Shown here: positions 1 to 13,430 of the stretch, piece by piece
Numbering within the stretch: position 1 is the first letter of the stretch
How the letters are laid out: every line of letters starts with the position of its first letter
Source of the DNA: Carex sylvatica
Lineage: Eukaryota; Streptophyta; Magnoliopsida; Poales; Cyperaceae
Reading direction: 5' to 3'
NCBI GenBank assembly: GCA_964058845.1
Contig: CAXKVR010000038.1
Location: 186,001-250,000, forward strand
Length of the DNA stretch: 64,000 nt
Made by a program: the position numbers and the translations under genes
Notes under the pieces: generated by a model
Database searches by the model: none
What the model saw: only the letters and a program-made list of their open reading frames with translations
What the model was told of the DNA's origin: nothing

Positions 1-1546
1 ACGAGAACTGTCATGATTGATCACAAGATCGTCAAAGCTCAGGTCTGGGATACCGCTGGTCAGGAAAGGTACCCATTCTTTACCGACTTTTGAACAATCC
101 GTTCATGAATTTTCGTTGGCTGAGTACCCATTAGTTGCATAAAATACCATGAATTCCTCTATTGAAAAGTGATGTCATTTGTTATAATTGTGTGAATTTA
201 TTAACTAGATCATTTACAAGTCTCAAGATGTCGCCACAGTCGACTATAATTAATTGAATAATTGAAACATTTATTAGGTTTGTAGTTGAGTACATGGGAT
301 TTGTCCCAGTTGTGATTTGAAATGTTCTTTAGGAGACTAAAAAGAATACTTGATGGAATTTTTGGAGCCCAATTTACATTAATTTATTGGCCAGTTGGTT
401 ATGTTGGAACTTGGAATAAGTTGGGGATTAATTCAGTATCAATTGTTTTTGTTTGAATCACTAGCATGATTGACACATTGAAAAGGGTACATGTTGGAAG
501 GATTAGCTTTTTATGTTTGGTGCTCAATACATGGCTTTCAGAACAAAATTACAGCTTTTCTTATTTTATTTTTTTATATAGAGGGATTAATTATGTTATG
601 AATACCTAGTTGCTTCTACTTCCTTTCTCTCTTTAATGAATTTTTATAATACCATTACTCTCTAGAATAAAGAAAGATGTTATGAATTATATTCAACATT
701 TTAATTTTAACTTGAATTACATAGTTTTGTGCCTTGTCTTAAAGACTAGCTGGGACTAAGTGGAACTTTGTTCAGACTTCTGTATTTTTACAGAAATGAG
801 TGGTATAATGGGGAAACTAGAACCAGTATTTAGTGACAAGAAGTTATTAATTTTTTTTTTTCTCTCTGAACTACATCAAGATTGCAATCAGTGTGAGTGA
901 AGGTTGATGAAAATATGATTCTAGACATTTGCAAACAACAGTGCTTTTAGTCCAGAATAATCTTTTTATTTAATTGCAAAACTCCATCTAAGAACAACTT
1001 ACAACTAGCTCTTTAAGTGATCATTTGCTGTTCCAGCACTGACTGCGATGACCACAACCATGCCCCAACTGACCAGTTTAATAACCATCTCTGATCAGGT
1101 ACCGTGCCGTCACCGGTGCATACTACCGTGGAGCTGTAGGTGCAATGCTGGTTTATGACATAACTAAACAACAATCTTTTGAGCACGCATCTCGATGGCT
1201 ACAAGAAATTCGGTCACATGCTGACAAGAACATAGTCATCATGTTGATTGGCAACAAGTGTGACCTGGGGACGCTACGAGCCGTCCCGACTGAAAATGCA
1301 AAACAATTTGCACAGGATGAGAACTTGTTTTTCATGGAGACGTCAGCCATGGAGTCTACAAATGTGGAGATAGCTTTTCTGATGGTTCTGTCAGAGATTT
1401 ACCGGATTGTAAGTAAGAAATCATTAATGGCGAATGAGGAATTGGAGGCCAGTAACAGTACCCGGCTGCTGAAAGGGACAGACGTTACTGTCCCCGTTGA
1501 CCAGGAGGCGGAAACCCCAGTCAAGAGTACATGTTGTTTGTACTAG
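1..1546 (+). CDS. Rab GTPase of the RABA4 (Rab11-like) group, 3' part
   Basis: Small GTPase predicted to act in trans-Golgi/endosomal secretory traffic (family knowledge). The window opens inside an exon: 1-68 codes in frame 1 and includes the G3 motif WDTAGQ; a GT donor follows at 69. The next exon starts after the AG at 1097-1098 and runs 1099-1546 (phase 2 junction), giving 171 residues without the N-terminus. Exon 2 shows the Rab motif [16 protein letters not shown]4 NKCD, G5 ETSA and a C-terminal CCLY, a double-cysteine end suited to geranylgeranylation. The stretch [17 protein letters not shown] and the tail SKKSL are typical of RABA4 rather than RABA5 or RABA6 as I remember those families. 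The intron of 1030 bp sits at the usual place just after GQER. The P-loop and switch I lie outside the window, so integrity upstream is unknown. No break seen. Confidence 0.93.
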
Positions 1547-2539
1547 CATTTTTATTGGTAATGTGTAATTTGGGTTGATCCAGGTCCTTTGTTTACTGTT
1601 TATGATATGTATTTTTTTGTACATTTTGAGAATAAGTTGATGGTAGATTTCAACTTTTGACCTTGGGCTCCGGGTGGATTGATTATGTAGTTAGATTTAT
1701 ACTCTTCTACACGTATACAGATTTTTATTAGTAGGATAAGATTTTGTAAAGGATGGTAGCATTTGGAGTATGGCTTCTTATTTGTTGTATACTACGAGGG
1801 GCTAAATGAATTATGTACATGAAAACTGCAGAGCAATGCCAGATCATATCTTTTTATGTAGCTAATCAGTCTAATACGGGTTATCTCGGAACAGCAGAGC
1901 TGTATGTTAAAAAGAGTTTGGATTGGGCTCGTTCTGCTCAAAATCACAGACCAAGGAATGACTAATTCGGGGAGATCAAGAGATGATCTCGTATCTCGGA
2001 AGTCAGATGACAGCTTAGGAGACTGAGAGACGATTCTAGAGATATCGAACTCTTTCTTATATGATATTTCTGAGCGTGTAAGTGTGTAAGCGTATAACAA
2101 GCATAAAAGAAAGATAATTTAGTTAGATTTAAACAAGAATAGCGTGATGTTAAATCGAATGTTACTTTCGATGTCCGAAATTAATTTAATGGACTTTCAT
2201 CTGTTTCATTTTATTGATATAATTGATAAGTGTGAGCATTTTAATCGAACCTCTGCCTCCATAATTAAAACCCATGAATCAGATACCTCGGACCAAAATT
2301 AAATTGACGGGCTTTGGGCTAAATCTCTCCTAATATACATCTTAAATATCTTAAATTGAATTAATTGTTCAAAAACTCTAACGATTCAGATTAATTAATC
2401 TAAATTCGAATTAAATTTGAATCTTTCAATTAAATAATCTGTCTTTTTTTTAATTAAATATATTATTTATATATGTAGAAGTTAAAATTTAATTCAAATT
2501 TAACCCACTAAATCGCCATACAATATAATACAATTAAGA
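1547..2539. other. Rab 3' flank and intergenic DNA
   Basis: The first few hundred bases are probably the 3' UTR of the Rab gene (AT-rich, no ORF). From about 2130 the DNA is very AT-rich and contains nothing I recognise. Confidence 0.5.
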
Positions 2540-2935
2540 CTGCCTTTTCGCTGAAAGTTTTTTTCTTCTCTCGCAAATCTCTTCTTCTCTGATCAGACCA
2601 AAACCCTAGACCCTACCTTCCACTCTCTCCTTTCCTCCTCTCTTTATTCGTTAGTTCCTCTCCGCTTCTCCCTTCATCCCGACTTTCTTTCTCCGACCAC
2701 CCACCCCCTCCCCCCGATTCCGATCTGGTTAGGATCTGCTCCTCCCAGCCCCACACTCGGTTTCTCACTCCGCCGCTCTCACCGTTTCACGATTCGTGCT
2801 CAAGGTAAGCGAATTTACAGTTATAATTTGTATATATTTGGTGATTGGTTAGTGATTTTAGTTACTCTTGATGTTTTCTTTTGGGAGCAGCAGCGGATCC
2901 GTCTGACGAATCAATCAAGATTATGAGGAAATTCT
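2540..2935 (+). promoter_or_regulatory. CT-rich spliced 5' leader of an unidentified transcript
   Basis: A CT-rich segment with a telo-box-like AAACCCTAGA (about 2600) runs to a good donor, CTCAAG|GTAAGC near 2803, typical of plant 5' UTR introns. An acceptor-like TTTTGGGAGCAG at about 2880-2891 is followed by CAGCGGATCCG and an ATG (MRKFSQQ) at 2922 that stays open for only about 34 codons. No coding exons follow that I can recognise, so this is either the start of a gene interrupted by inserted DNA or a leader carried along by a transposon. Confidence 0.35.
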
Positions 2936-5117
2936 CCCAACAGTATGCACATAAATCTGGGACCCATTTTTGCATAGATAAAGGAGTAACAGTTATATAT
3001 AATAAGGTAAAATCAAACAATTGAGACAAAATTATTGCTGTTCATAGTCTATTGACCAGATTCAAGTGAAGCCCAATTAATTTGAACTCATGAAATCAAG
3101 TGAATTAATAAAGAGTGCAGGATGTTGCTTCTAGCTCACTGATTTTGTTTTTATGAACTATGCATAGCTCCTTTCTGACCAATATGGTTAGAGATTTTAC
3201 CATACTGATTTCTAAAACCCGACGATTTTACCATACTGGTCAGAGATGTACCATCTCGCCTTTCTGACCAATCACTAAAGGACAGTAAAATATTTTAAAA
3301 TAAATGATATGCACTTGAATAACCCATATATCATTGTTGATGACATATGCTTATATGGTACCATGCTGTGAAACGTATGTACCAATCACTTAAATGACTG
3401 CACAAAGCCTATACAGATCCTGATGTTTGATTTACATAGGGTCTTCTGCCAATCAATGCCAAATTGGTTGATTTGTTCTTATGTCTGCTGCATATATCAG
3501 ATTTAGGTGTAACCAATAACCAAAAATACCGGTACTGGTACAAATCTATGAATACAGATTCAAAAGATGTACTACTGGCATAAACTGGCCAACAAGTGAC
3601 ACGACTGCAAAACACATGTAGCAGTCATGATATAGAAGTAAGCCCCAAAATACTAATCCATTTTTTTTTCCTTTCACAATCAATAATAATACTATCTTCC
3701 TATATAAAAACAAACAAAAGTAAATCAAAATGACTTTAGAATGCATAACCATAAAACAGTAACCCAGACCTCTTCATCAAGCTCCTGTATAGGGGAAGAA
3801 GAATTCTTGGTATCTCTGGCCGCACCACTTCTCTCGGTGGAGGCAATGTGATTAGCGCCATGTGACTCGCATAAATCCAGTTTGTATGAAAGCCAATAAG
3901 GAAAGAGTTCTCCTTTTGTTATTTACATTTGAAGGCATGGGTATAATTGTCATTTATATTTTTATCAGTAATTTAAATTTATCAAACTGTCCCCACTCCC
4001 TTATTTATATATACAGTCATACCAACAATGAATAAGTCTTTTTCACCAATGGTTTTAAGATGTAAATAATGATGGTTTTAAGATGTAAACAGGCCCATAG
4101 CACAACATTGACTGTGCTATGACTTTTTGCTCATCCTTTTTTTTATCAGTTCTCAGGTTTTCTGTACATGTCAAGATACTTATTTCATGCAGCTATATTC
4201 TAAAATGGATTTCCTACATGTTTCATAAATTTTTTATGATTTTATGCATATGTAATTCACTGTTTTTAAATTTAGGTCTCTGTTCATTGTTTTTGCACAA
4301 TTTTCACCATCTTAACCTACTTCACAATTTTAGTACAGCAAATTGGTTCTTTGTTTTTGAATGAAACTTCACAGCTTTAAATTTTAGGTACACTGATACA
4401 AATCACTTGATCAGAATTGTGAAAAGGATGAGAAATTATTTCAATTATAATTACTTATATTAGTTCACGACTGCATACTTTTTAGAAAATACATGTGCCA
4501 AACAAGCATGATCACATTATGTTTTTTTTTCTGAAAATTTAGTGTTACTGATCAAATTTGCAGTAAGTCCTCCTAATTTGCAAATAAGCTTGCTTGGTAC
4601 CTTTTATTAATTGTTGTTATTCATGGCCGATCATCATCCTCGGAGAGAATTCGTTGACATCTATGTTTTACTATAATTGAAAGAAACATCTTTAGAAAAT
4701 AAGTAAATTTTTAATACTTGAGAATAGAATGGTAACAACACATGCTGATGTAAGTGAATATGTCAATGATACCCATAACAATCTTCTAATGTTTATATTA
4801 TATAGATAGCATAACTAGGTTTGATTTGTAGTTAATTTTTGAGGCAATTTCTCTCTCTAGCAGTATAATTGATTTATTAGAGGCTATTATGTATGTTATG
4901 ATTATTTGATATTATATTCGAATCAAGCTATTATTTGATATAATTGGTATTTAAAAATACAGAATCATCACATTATTAAATTATTATCTGAGATTATGGC
5001 TTAAAGTAATTAAAATACAGTGTAAATTCTCTAATAATAAGTCTCTCAATTTTTGAATAATTATTAGTTTTATTGATATTTTTTTATAAAAATATATATT
5101 TTCTCTTATAATGTCCT
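2936..5117. other. AT-rich DNA without a recognisable gene
   Basis: Both strands were read; the only open frames are short and of low complexity. A short frame beginning MADHHPRREFVDIY near 4624 ends at once and matches nothing I know. The right part probably belongs to a non-autonomous Helitron ending at 5144. Confidence 0.4.
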
Positions 5118-5144
5118 CGTTGCAACGTACGGGCACAATACTAG
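5118..5144 (+). mobile_element. Probable Helitron 3' terminus
   Basis: A perfect palindrome CGTTGCAACG (5118-5127) is followed after 13 bases by CTAG and then T at 5145. A hairpin a short distance before a terminal CTRR abutting T is the Helitron 3' signature. The 5' end (TC after A) was not located. The stem is short, so the call is moderate. Confidence 0.5.
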
Positions 5145-5739
5145 TAATTTAATATTACTCTATTTAACAAGAAGATAACCAAACAAAACAAATCAGTTGG
5201 ATGGATTTAGGTCCATTTTGTGCTACCAGTTGATTGATAGTAATGCCGAACCCGACTATATGTCCAATAGATTTGGTCATATATTGGCAATATAAAAAAC
5301 AAACGATGACAAGCTAGCCTTTATTCCACATTCAGTGTCAGATTTGTCAGGATCATATCAGAGTTCTTCGCTTTGATTTAAATTATCTCATGTGTTCTTT
5401 CAGATCCCTTTTCTCTACATCCAAATTAAATGCTACCGCTATTGATGTCTACATTAATTCTTGCCACACAAGTTACCGAGAAACAATGTACAAAAATAAA
5501 AATAAAAAATCCAATTCTCAGGTTTCTGTCCCCTGGTTTAGCAAATCATGACAGATAGCCAGATATAGAGTTTTGAAGCACTGGGGTTAGTCCCAATGCG
5601 GTATATCACAATTATCAAATGTTTCATTATAAAATCTGTATTCTCGTGCCAAGTGGATAATTAGCTAATCTGCTAATGAAGAAACAGAGAGGCATTGGCT
5701 CTCCTTTTAGCGGAAATTAGTATTTACTCTCTTTACTTT

Positions 5740-5955
5740 ATGAGTTCCGAGAATCGGCTGATTCCGAGTTGATTCAGTTGAGCCAGATTGATAATCGGTC
5801 AGAGCCAATTCGAGTTTTGTCAAATTTACTCGCCGTTTTGTAATTTTGCGTTGAAACCTAAAATTTTCTATTGAAATCAGATAGAGTCTGAGGCTAAGTC
5901 ATTGAAACTGCTTAGAGAGTGCATAGTGAGACTAATTATACTGTTATTATAAATA
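5740..5955 (+). repeat. Left arm of a dispersed element split by the Helitron
   Basis: This stretch closely matches 19381-19575 in the same orientation (for example AGGCTAAGTCATTGAAACT and CTTAGAGAGTGCATAGT in both). The match stops near 5940, where the Helitron begins, and resumes at 16534 (TTGCTTTTCAATT, also at 19574). Its outer end (ATGAGTTCCGAGAATCGG) resembles the reverse complement of sequence ending near 17733 (ATGGTTCCAAAAATCGA), suggesting terminal inverted repeats of an old DNA transposon. No clear target duplication was found. Confidence 0.65.
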
Positions 5956-6319
5956 TCTTAAAGTACAATGGGGTGTTATGTCACATGACGTCATGGACTA
6001 ATATTAACTAGCTTGTTCGTATCTCCGACCTAACTGCTCCCGTTGCCTTCCTTTGCCCCGTCTCCTCGGGCTTCCTCTCCCTTACTCGGTAAGTCTCCTG
6101 CACCTGCCTCAATTATTCCCACTAATATTCACTATACCCCTGCACCTGCCTCAATTATTCTCACTATTTAAGACATCCTTCGAAATGCTTTCAATTGCTA
6201 CATCTTTCGCCTTCGTCCATCAAAAAATTAGTCAGCAACATTCCCCACAAAAACTTCCAATCCCATTCTTATACATTTCCATCTGCTACAAATGTAGAAT
6301 TTTTTTTCAACTTTTAGAA

Positions 6320-6605
6320 ATCTTAAATCAAAAATTCTTTACAAGAAAACCAGAAAAACATGAATTTCTTTACAACAAAAGCGTAATTTCACTTACTAGA
6401 AAACAAAAAAAAACAATATTCTTTTTTACCAGAAATCAATATTTTCTTTACCATAAATCAGAAACCAGTAATCCCTATTTTTAATATATGTTACCAAAAA
6501 CAAAAATTCCCTTACGAGAAACCAGAAAAACAGTATTTCTTTAACCAGAAAACCAGAGACCAATACTTCCTGTTTTCGTGGTATTAATAGCTGATTTCCT
6601 GGTAT
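6320..6605 (+). repeat. Imperfect short tandem repeats in the Helitron 5' region
   Basis: Loose repeats built on ACCAGAAA and TTTCTTTAC, about 30-40 bases apart, in AT-rich DNA. No coding meaning; possibly the 5' regulatory part of the Helitron. Confidence 0.5.
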
Positions 6606-8059
6606 GGACGAGAAGAACAAATTTTAGATCTTCTTGTCATATGAGAAATATTCAGCTAAGGATCAGAAATTACCCTTCAACAATCCCTATCGGCATCTAC
6701 TGCTCCCTCTTTATGATGATAGAAAATTAGTTAATTTCATATTCCTTTGTCATGGAGTTAAAGTTTTCTTCCCTTCATATGAGAAGGATTTCGTCATTTG
6801 GGTTCGGCTCCTCTCTAATGTGCATTTTGTTTGAATTACCATTTTCTAAGTTTTGCATTGTTGCCATTTCCTCACTATGTGAGTAGATGAATCAGTCTGC
6901 TCAGCTACCACTTCTACATTTCTGAGGTATTCTCCTTCCCTCCTCTCTCTCTCTCTCTCTATATCTCTTTCTCTATTATTATGTTTGGTTAGCTTCCCTT
7001 TTCTTCTGACTTAATTTGAGTTGGTAGAAGTTATGGCACAATTACCTCTGACTAAAAAAATTCAGCACTACAATTAGTACCAAGTACAATATTTGGTTAT
7101 GGATATAAGATTAAGCACAATGTTTTCATCATGTCAAATTAAGTAATTATTGGCAGCTTAGCTTGTAAAAAAAAAAGAGGCGCATAAGTAAAATAACTCA
7201 TCAACATTTCTTCTTTTGTTAGTCTGAAATTATATATATGTAGTTAGGATTGGTGTATCAATTTACTGATGATACAGAGACCTTTAGTACAACCCTCTTA
7301 AATTGTCCTGTCTGATACTCCCTCTTATATATTTTTATCGGGGCAGAAAATTCATTAAATTTGTATGGAATCCTCTACAATTCTAAGTAATAATTGAACA
7401 TATCTAAGTTTCATTCATAATCTGAAATAACCAAAATATTCCTCTCTCGACATATTTTTATAAAAAGTGATGTTTAAATATATATATTTCTCAAGTTTAA
7501 GTAATACAAACGATGCTTCCTTGCTTATTCTCATGTACTGAAAGTATTAAATACACATGCATATGCACATAAGACCAGAATAAAATGTCCAAACCATGTC
7601 CAAACCAATCGAGAATCTACCAAATGACCAAATGAACCTTACATGAGCCCTATTTAAAGCCCTATTACTCAGTTCACAACCAATAGGCACAAATCCCATA
7701 ATGAATGAGGTGTTCAGCTTGACCCGAAAGGTCTCTCTGATGTAATTAACAGTGAGGACTTGCACCCGTCGGGAGTTAAACGTCCCCACAATCGAAAATA
7801 ATAAAACCCCGACGAACCGATCATGAACGTAAGTACGTCGCAAGGGTGAATTAGGAGGAAAGCACAGAGAGAGAAAAAAGAAATCTGATACATCACATCT
7901 CCCCGCACCGTCAGTTAATCTGACGTCCAATAGAAACAAAACTCTCAGTGTGTGAATTTTTCTGCCGCCTACACCTTTACTACAGTCTCCACCCCCATTG
8001 TTGGATATGTTGTTATCACGAGCTGGCTGTAATGATTCCACTTATTTTTGCAATTTAAT
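6606..8059. other. Helitron interior upstream of the transposase, no gene seen
   Basis: Contains a CT microsatellite (about 6930-6975) and AT-rich DNA. The minus-strand frame at 7547-8041 has no family I recognise and overlaps the likely promoter and leader of the Rep/helicase gene, so it is not called. Confidence 0.45.
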
Positions 8060-11000
8060 TAGGACGTATAATTCTCTTCTTTCGATGATCTCTATAGGTT
8101 GCCATGTTGACGAACGTATAAATAATGGATCAGCTCCTTACGTATTCAAAATATCTGGTGAGTTTTACCATCGAATATGATTCCTTATTCTAGCACCGAA
8201 TTGTCGCCTATCGTTCTTGCAGTTGTACGTGTTTGACACTGAACATGAGATCCAAAATAGGCTTGTTCCCTTCTCGAATGCAACAAAATCGCGACAAATA
8301 CGTTCTGCTCTGGTCGATTCCTTGATGAAGATGCTCGATACTCACAATGTTCTAATCCGTCATTTCTGTTGTCTACGTGATCGTTATGAACAGTCCAACT
8401 TATGTGATTTCCAAATTCGAATACGTTCTGACAGAGACCATTTACTCCCTACATACTCTGTGCCAATCGCATCCGAAATTCTAGGTTTTGTTGTTGGTGA
8501 TTTATCAGCCGAGCAGAAGGAAAGGGATATCATTGTCGAACACCGTTCTCAAGGATTGAAACGTGTTAGTGTAGAGCATCCTTCCCTCATGGCGTTGCAA
8601 GGCCCTCTTATGTTCTCGTATGGTGAGGATGGTTACCACCCACACATCACTTATGTCACCGAGTCTCCTGGGGGTAGAAAAACTGATCGAAAATTTATCA
8701 CCATGTCCAAATATTATGCTTACCGTTTGCACCCTCGCCATAATGAGGCGGCAACTATTTTTCGTGGAGGTCGATTGTTTCAACAAGTTCTTGTCAACTG
8801 GTATGCCTGTGTTCAGCAATCTATGTTAGAATTCATTGAACGAAATCAATCGATCCTTCGTTGTGAAAAGCTCTGCAACATACGGGCTGCTGTTCTCGAG
8901 GGTGATATGTTTGGGGAAGAAGTTGGTAAACGTATAGTGCTACTAGCTACACACGTTGGCAGCCCACATTATATGTTCCAAAATTAGCATGATGCTATTG
9001 CACTCTGTCGTTATTTCGGCGCTCCTGATTTATTCGTCACGTTCACTTGCAACCCTCAATGGCCTGAGATCAGCAGATTGTTGTTGGATGGATAACGTGC
9101 AAATGGCCGTGCTGATGTGGTTGCCCGTGGACATTAAACAACGTAACTTTCTCAAAAAAGCAATTGCAGGTCATACTCTACTGTCATCTTTTTAATAATT
9201 CATCTTCCTTTGCTACTACATATGCCATTCCATAATTACTCATTCAATATTTTACCTCCTCATTCCTTCCAACATAGTCATTTTGTCTGTCCTTGCAGTG
9301 ATATCTCAAATTGAATTTCAAAAGAGAGGGCTACTGCATGTCCATATCGTCATCTGGCTACATTCAGACGACAAACTACGAATCCCTTCAGATGTGGATT
9401 CCATAATTTATGCTGAGTTACCTAATCCATTGATTGATCCCTCTGGGTACGATGCAGTCACAAAATTCATGCTTCATGGTCCATGCGGTTACCTCAACAA
9501 TCACAGCCCATGTATGAGAAATGACGTATGTTCAAAATAATTCCCAAAGTCCTCATCGTCTACATCTATAGCGGAGGACGGCACTGCTCTTTATCGTCGT
9601 AGGGACAACGGTACTTATTTTGAAAAAAATGGACATCTCTTTACTAACGCGCATGTAATTTCACATAACTTATCGTTAATTATTAAATACCAAGCCCACC
9701 TCAATGTAGAAAAATGCTATAGCCCTGATTTGGTAAAATATCTCTTTAAGTATCTCTGCAAAAGAAGACGATCGCCAGTTGATATATAATTCTCTCACTA
9801 CACATGATCAACCATCATCGCAACAAAAATATTTTTCTCCTAATGAAGTAAAAAATTACCTCGACTGTTGTTGTCTAACTCTTCCTGAGTCAGAATGACG
9901 TATCTTCCAATACGATTTGCACCATAGTTATCAAACTGTAGAGCGATTGTCTGTTCACTTACCCGATGAAAATAATGCACCTTCACAGATTCACAATGTA
10001 CAAGTTTCATCCCATCCAATGATGACTTAGTTCGTACGAAGTTAACCGAATGGTTTGCCTTAAATCAACATGATTCAGTTGCACATTCTTTAACTTATAT
10101 CCAGAAACCTGAGAAATTTGTTTGGGATCAAAAAGGAAAATTCTGGACCCCACAGAAGAAACAACAAAGATTATGTCGTATTTACTATGTTCATCCGAAC
10201 AAGGGGGGTTGTACTACCTACGATTGGTATTGGATCGTGTTAGTGGGACTACCTCATATGAATCACTCTGTACCATTCATGGCATCTTACATGTGACCTT
10301 TAAAGATGCGTGAAAAGCTCTTGATTTAATGAGTGATGATAACGAATGAGTTCTGTCAGTGGAGGATGCGACCTCATGGGCTTCTTCGCATCAACTACGG
10401 AAGTTGTTCATATACATTTTTCTTTATAGTGAAGTATCAAATTCTAAACATTTGTGGAACAAGACATGGCACCTGCTAGGCGATGATGTAATCCACCAAC
10501 TCAATTTTGTATATCCCAACCTAAAGTACAACTTATCTGAACACATACTAAAAAAATTATATTCTCTTTTACCTAGAAAATGACCTCACTCAACTAGGTA
10601 CATCTTTATCCAACTTTCATTTGCCGTTACCATCCCTAGATTTTACTCTCCCCTGGATAACTGTTTGTTGCGAGAACAACTTCCGTATAACCACAGCGAA
10701 TTAGTTGCGGAGGCAGCCGCTTTGTGTGTTTCTCTCAACATTGATCAACGAAGAGCATTCGATGATATCATTGCATCTGTTAATGACTGTTCCGATAAAT
10801 TATTATTTGTTTATGGCCATGGTGGTATTGGTAAAACTTTCCTTTGGCAAGCCATAATTTTCACCGTTAGGTCATCAGGAAATATAGTCTTATCTGTTGC
10901 ATCGTTAGGTCTAGCGGCTCTGTTGCATCGTCATTCGAGGTTTTGAATTCCTATTGATATATTAGAGAAAAGTACATGTGATATCAAACAAGGGACACAA

Positions 11001-12182
11001 CTTGCAAAATTGCTAATCTCACTAATAATTTGGGATGAGGCGCCAATGAATCATCGATATTATTTTGAAGCTCTAGATAGAACATTACATGACATCATGG
11101 CAACAAATTCCCCAGCTAATCGAAATAAAATATTTGGAGGCTTAATTATGGTTCTTGGAGGTGATTTCCGTCAAACTCTTCCAATTATTCCATCAGGTTC
11201 CCGTTATGAAATCATAAACTCCTGCATAACAAGGTCTAAATTATGGCCTCACTGTCAAGTGTACCACTTGCATACTAACATGCGTCTACTTTCTTCGTGG
11301 ATACCAACTAATGAAATGAAACGTGCCAAATCATTTGCCTCATGGCTTCTCGACTTAGGTGATGGCAAGATTGAGGGATAACAACTATTTGATACCGCTG
11401 AACCTAACTGGATTCAAATTCCCGAGTCGTTGTTGGTTTCGATCGAGACAAATAATTATTCTTCGATAATTCTATTTGTTTATGACAAGTTTTCACTAAG
11501 ATATGCTGATCAAGAATACTTACGTTAGAGAGCCATTGTCACTCCGAGAAATGAAGACACCGACATCATTAACAATGCTGTCGTCGAAATGGTACCTGGA
11601 GATTGGTCTACATATTACAGTGCAGACACTATTCAAGAAAATGAAAATGTTTCCGAAGAGCTTCGAGACATGTACCCCTCCGATTACTTAAACATCCTCA
11701 CTCCGAATGGCGTACCCAACCATGTGTTGTCCCTTAAAGTTGGAATTCTTGTCATGTTGTTGCGTAATATAGATCAAACATCTGGATTATGCAATGGCAC
11801 TCGTCTAATCATCACAAAATTAGGGTTGCACTACATAGAAGGGGAGATAATTACAGGACATGGAGTGGGAAATCGATATGTAATTCCTCGTATCATATTC
11901 ATCAAGAAAGAAATGAAATGACCTTTCACTTTACGAAGAAAGCAGTTCCCCATTAAAGTTTGTTACGCAATGACAATAAATAAAAATCAAGAACAAACAC
12001 TTTCAAAGATAGGTATCTACTTACCATGTCCAATTTTCTTTCACGGTCAACTTTATGTGGCGCTTTCTCATGTTAGAAGTGTAAATGGTGTAAAAGTTAT
12101 TATCCACAACCCTGACAATGAATATCCTCATTTTACTCAGAACATTGTGTACAGAGAAATTTTCAGCGATTTAGATATATAA
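8060..12182 (+). pseudogene. Helitron Rep/PIF1-helicase transposase (broken)
   Basis: Decayed RepHel protein for rolling-circle transposition. In order: the conserved N block (GCHVDERINNG, then QLYVFDTEHEI at 8218) in Helitron_like_N; TCNPQWPEI near 9050; the HUH strand as HVHIVIWL near 9340; the YLFKYLCK tyrosine block near 9745; EKFVWDQKGKFWTP and IYYVHPN near 10110-10200; then a PIF1-type helicase with Walker A GHGGIGKT (about 10830), IIWDEAP (about 11025), LGGDFRQTLPII (about 11155) and the C-terminal block YVALSHVRSV (about 12055). At least ten stops or frame changes separate these blocks (for example after HRI at 8178, at 8985, 9538, 10310, 10944, 11379 and 11919). Domain order matches intact plant Helitrons, so decay is by small lesions rather than rearrangement. 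Confidence 0.93.
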
Positions 12183-12381
12183 CTTCCCAAATGTACTCCA
12201 CTATTTTACTCTCCTTCTACCTTTAACAATTCCTCCCCCCTCCCCCTTAATTTTGAGTTAAATTAATATTTACTATGCTTTTTACCATACCTATTTTTCT
12301 CATTCATTTTATACTTCCTTTCCAAGGCCTTCTGACCAAATTTTCCTAATCTGTTTACAATGTTTTAAAAAAAATTTTGCA

Positions 12382-12525
12382 GATGGAAGCTACAGTGATG
12401 CTTGCACAGCTCAATGAGAATACTTCCAATCCATGCATTGTCTGTCGTGTAGTGAAACATGGGACGTCATATATCCATCTGGTGGACACCCACGCACCAT
12501 GCATTATCTTCTCATTGACGCGAAG
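12382..12525 (+). pseudogene. Possible RPA-like (OB-fold) fragment of the Helitron
   Basis: A short open segment begins MEATVMLAQLNENT and continues IVCRVVKHG, which resembles the start of the RPA70-like proteins many plant Helitrons carry just after the helicase. It becomes non-coding within about 50 codons. Position supports the idea; the sequence match is from memory and weak. Confidence 0.3.
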
Positions 12526-13430
12526 GTATATCCCACTGCTATACATTTTTCCAATATATTACATTGTCAATCTCTTCTTTATCCTTGAAAACTTCTACAG
12601 TTTCTTAGTTGCCCCGATACTCTTCATCGTATTTAGCACAATACAAATCAATCTTCACTTCATTCCACTTAACCATATAATTAAAATTTTATACCTGTCC
12701 TTTGTCAGAATTTCAATTTTTATATTGTAACATTTACCTTATCTACTCTGCCCAACAATGACACCAGCAACAGGTATGATAGAAAATAAAAAGTAAAATA
12801 AAACTCGATAGGCATTTAAAAATTAAGGCCTACATTCAAATGCCTTCATCTGCTGTTCTCATCATAAACAAATCAATATAGGTTATATCATTTGCACATA
12901 GTCTTATTGACAACATTTACCATACTTGAGTTACATTGCCATAAAATGTGATGGCAACTAACAACATCCACTATTTCACATCACTCAACATGATTCCCAG
13001 ACAGCATAATCATTTACTTTAAAAAGACAAATATTTGACAAATGTCGTTCCTATGCTTTCATACCACATTACATTTACATTTATATCGTTTGACACACCC
13101 TTCGCTCACCAGAAAATAACATTACTTAAATCATTCACACTGTCCTGCCCACCTTGCTCAGATTCACATCAAAACAAAGAATGTCTTCATTTATACACTA
13201 CTAAAACAATAACAACAAAATTGTACTTTCTAGAGATACAAGCAAATGTCAGCTATAATGTACATTTTCCATCGGTAATATAGGTGTCATATTATTTTAC
13301 TACCTCGACACATAGAAGCGTTAGTTCTAAATTTTGAAAATTCTATGGTGTTTCTTAAAAAACTAGGTACCGTCTGCTCCTATGTGTTGTCAATGAAGGT
13401 GTTGTGGCAAAATTTAATGCAATGAAAAAG
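12526..13430. other. AT-rich Helitron interior, no gene seen
   Basis: No recognisable coding sequence; short frames only. Confidence 0.4.

Noticed and set aside
1153..1624. Minus-strand frames across the Rab exon
   Set aside because: They are shadows of the Rab coding frame.
7547..8041. 164-codon minus-strand frame before the Helitron transposase
   Set aside because: No recognisable family, and it lies antisense to the leader of the RepHel gene.
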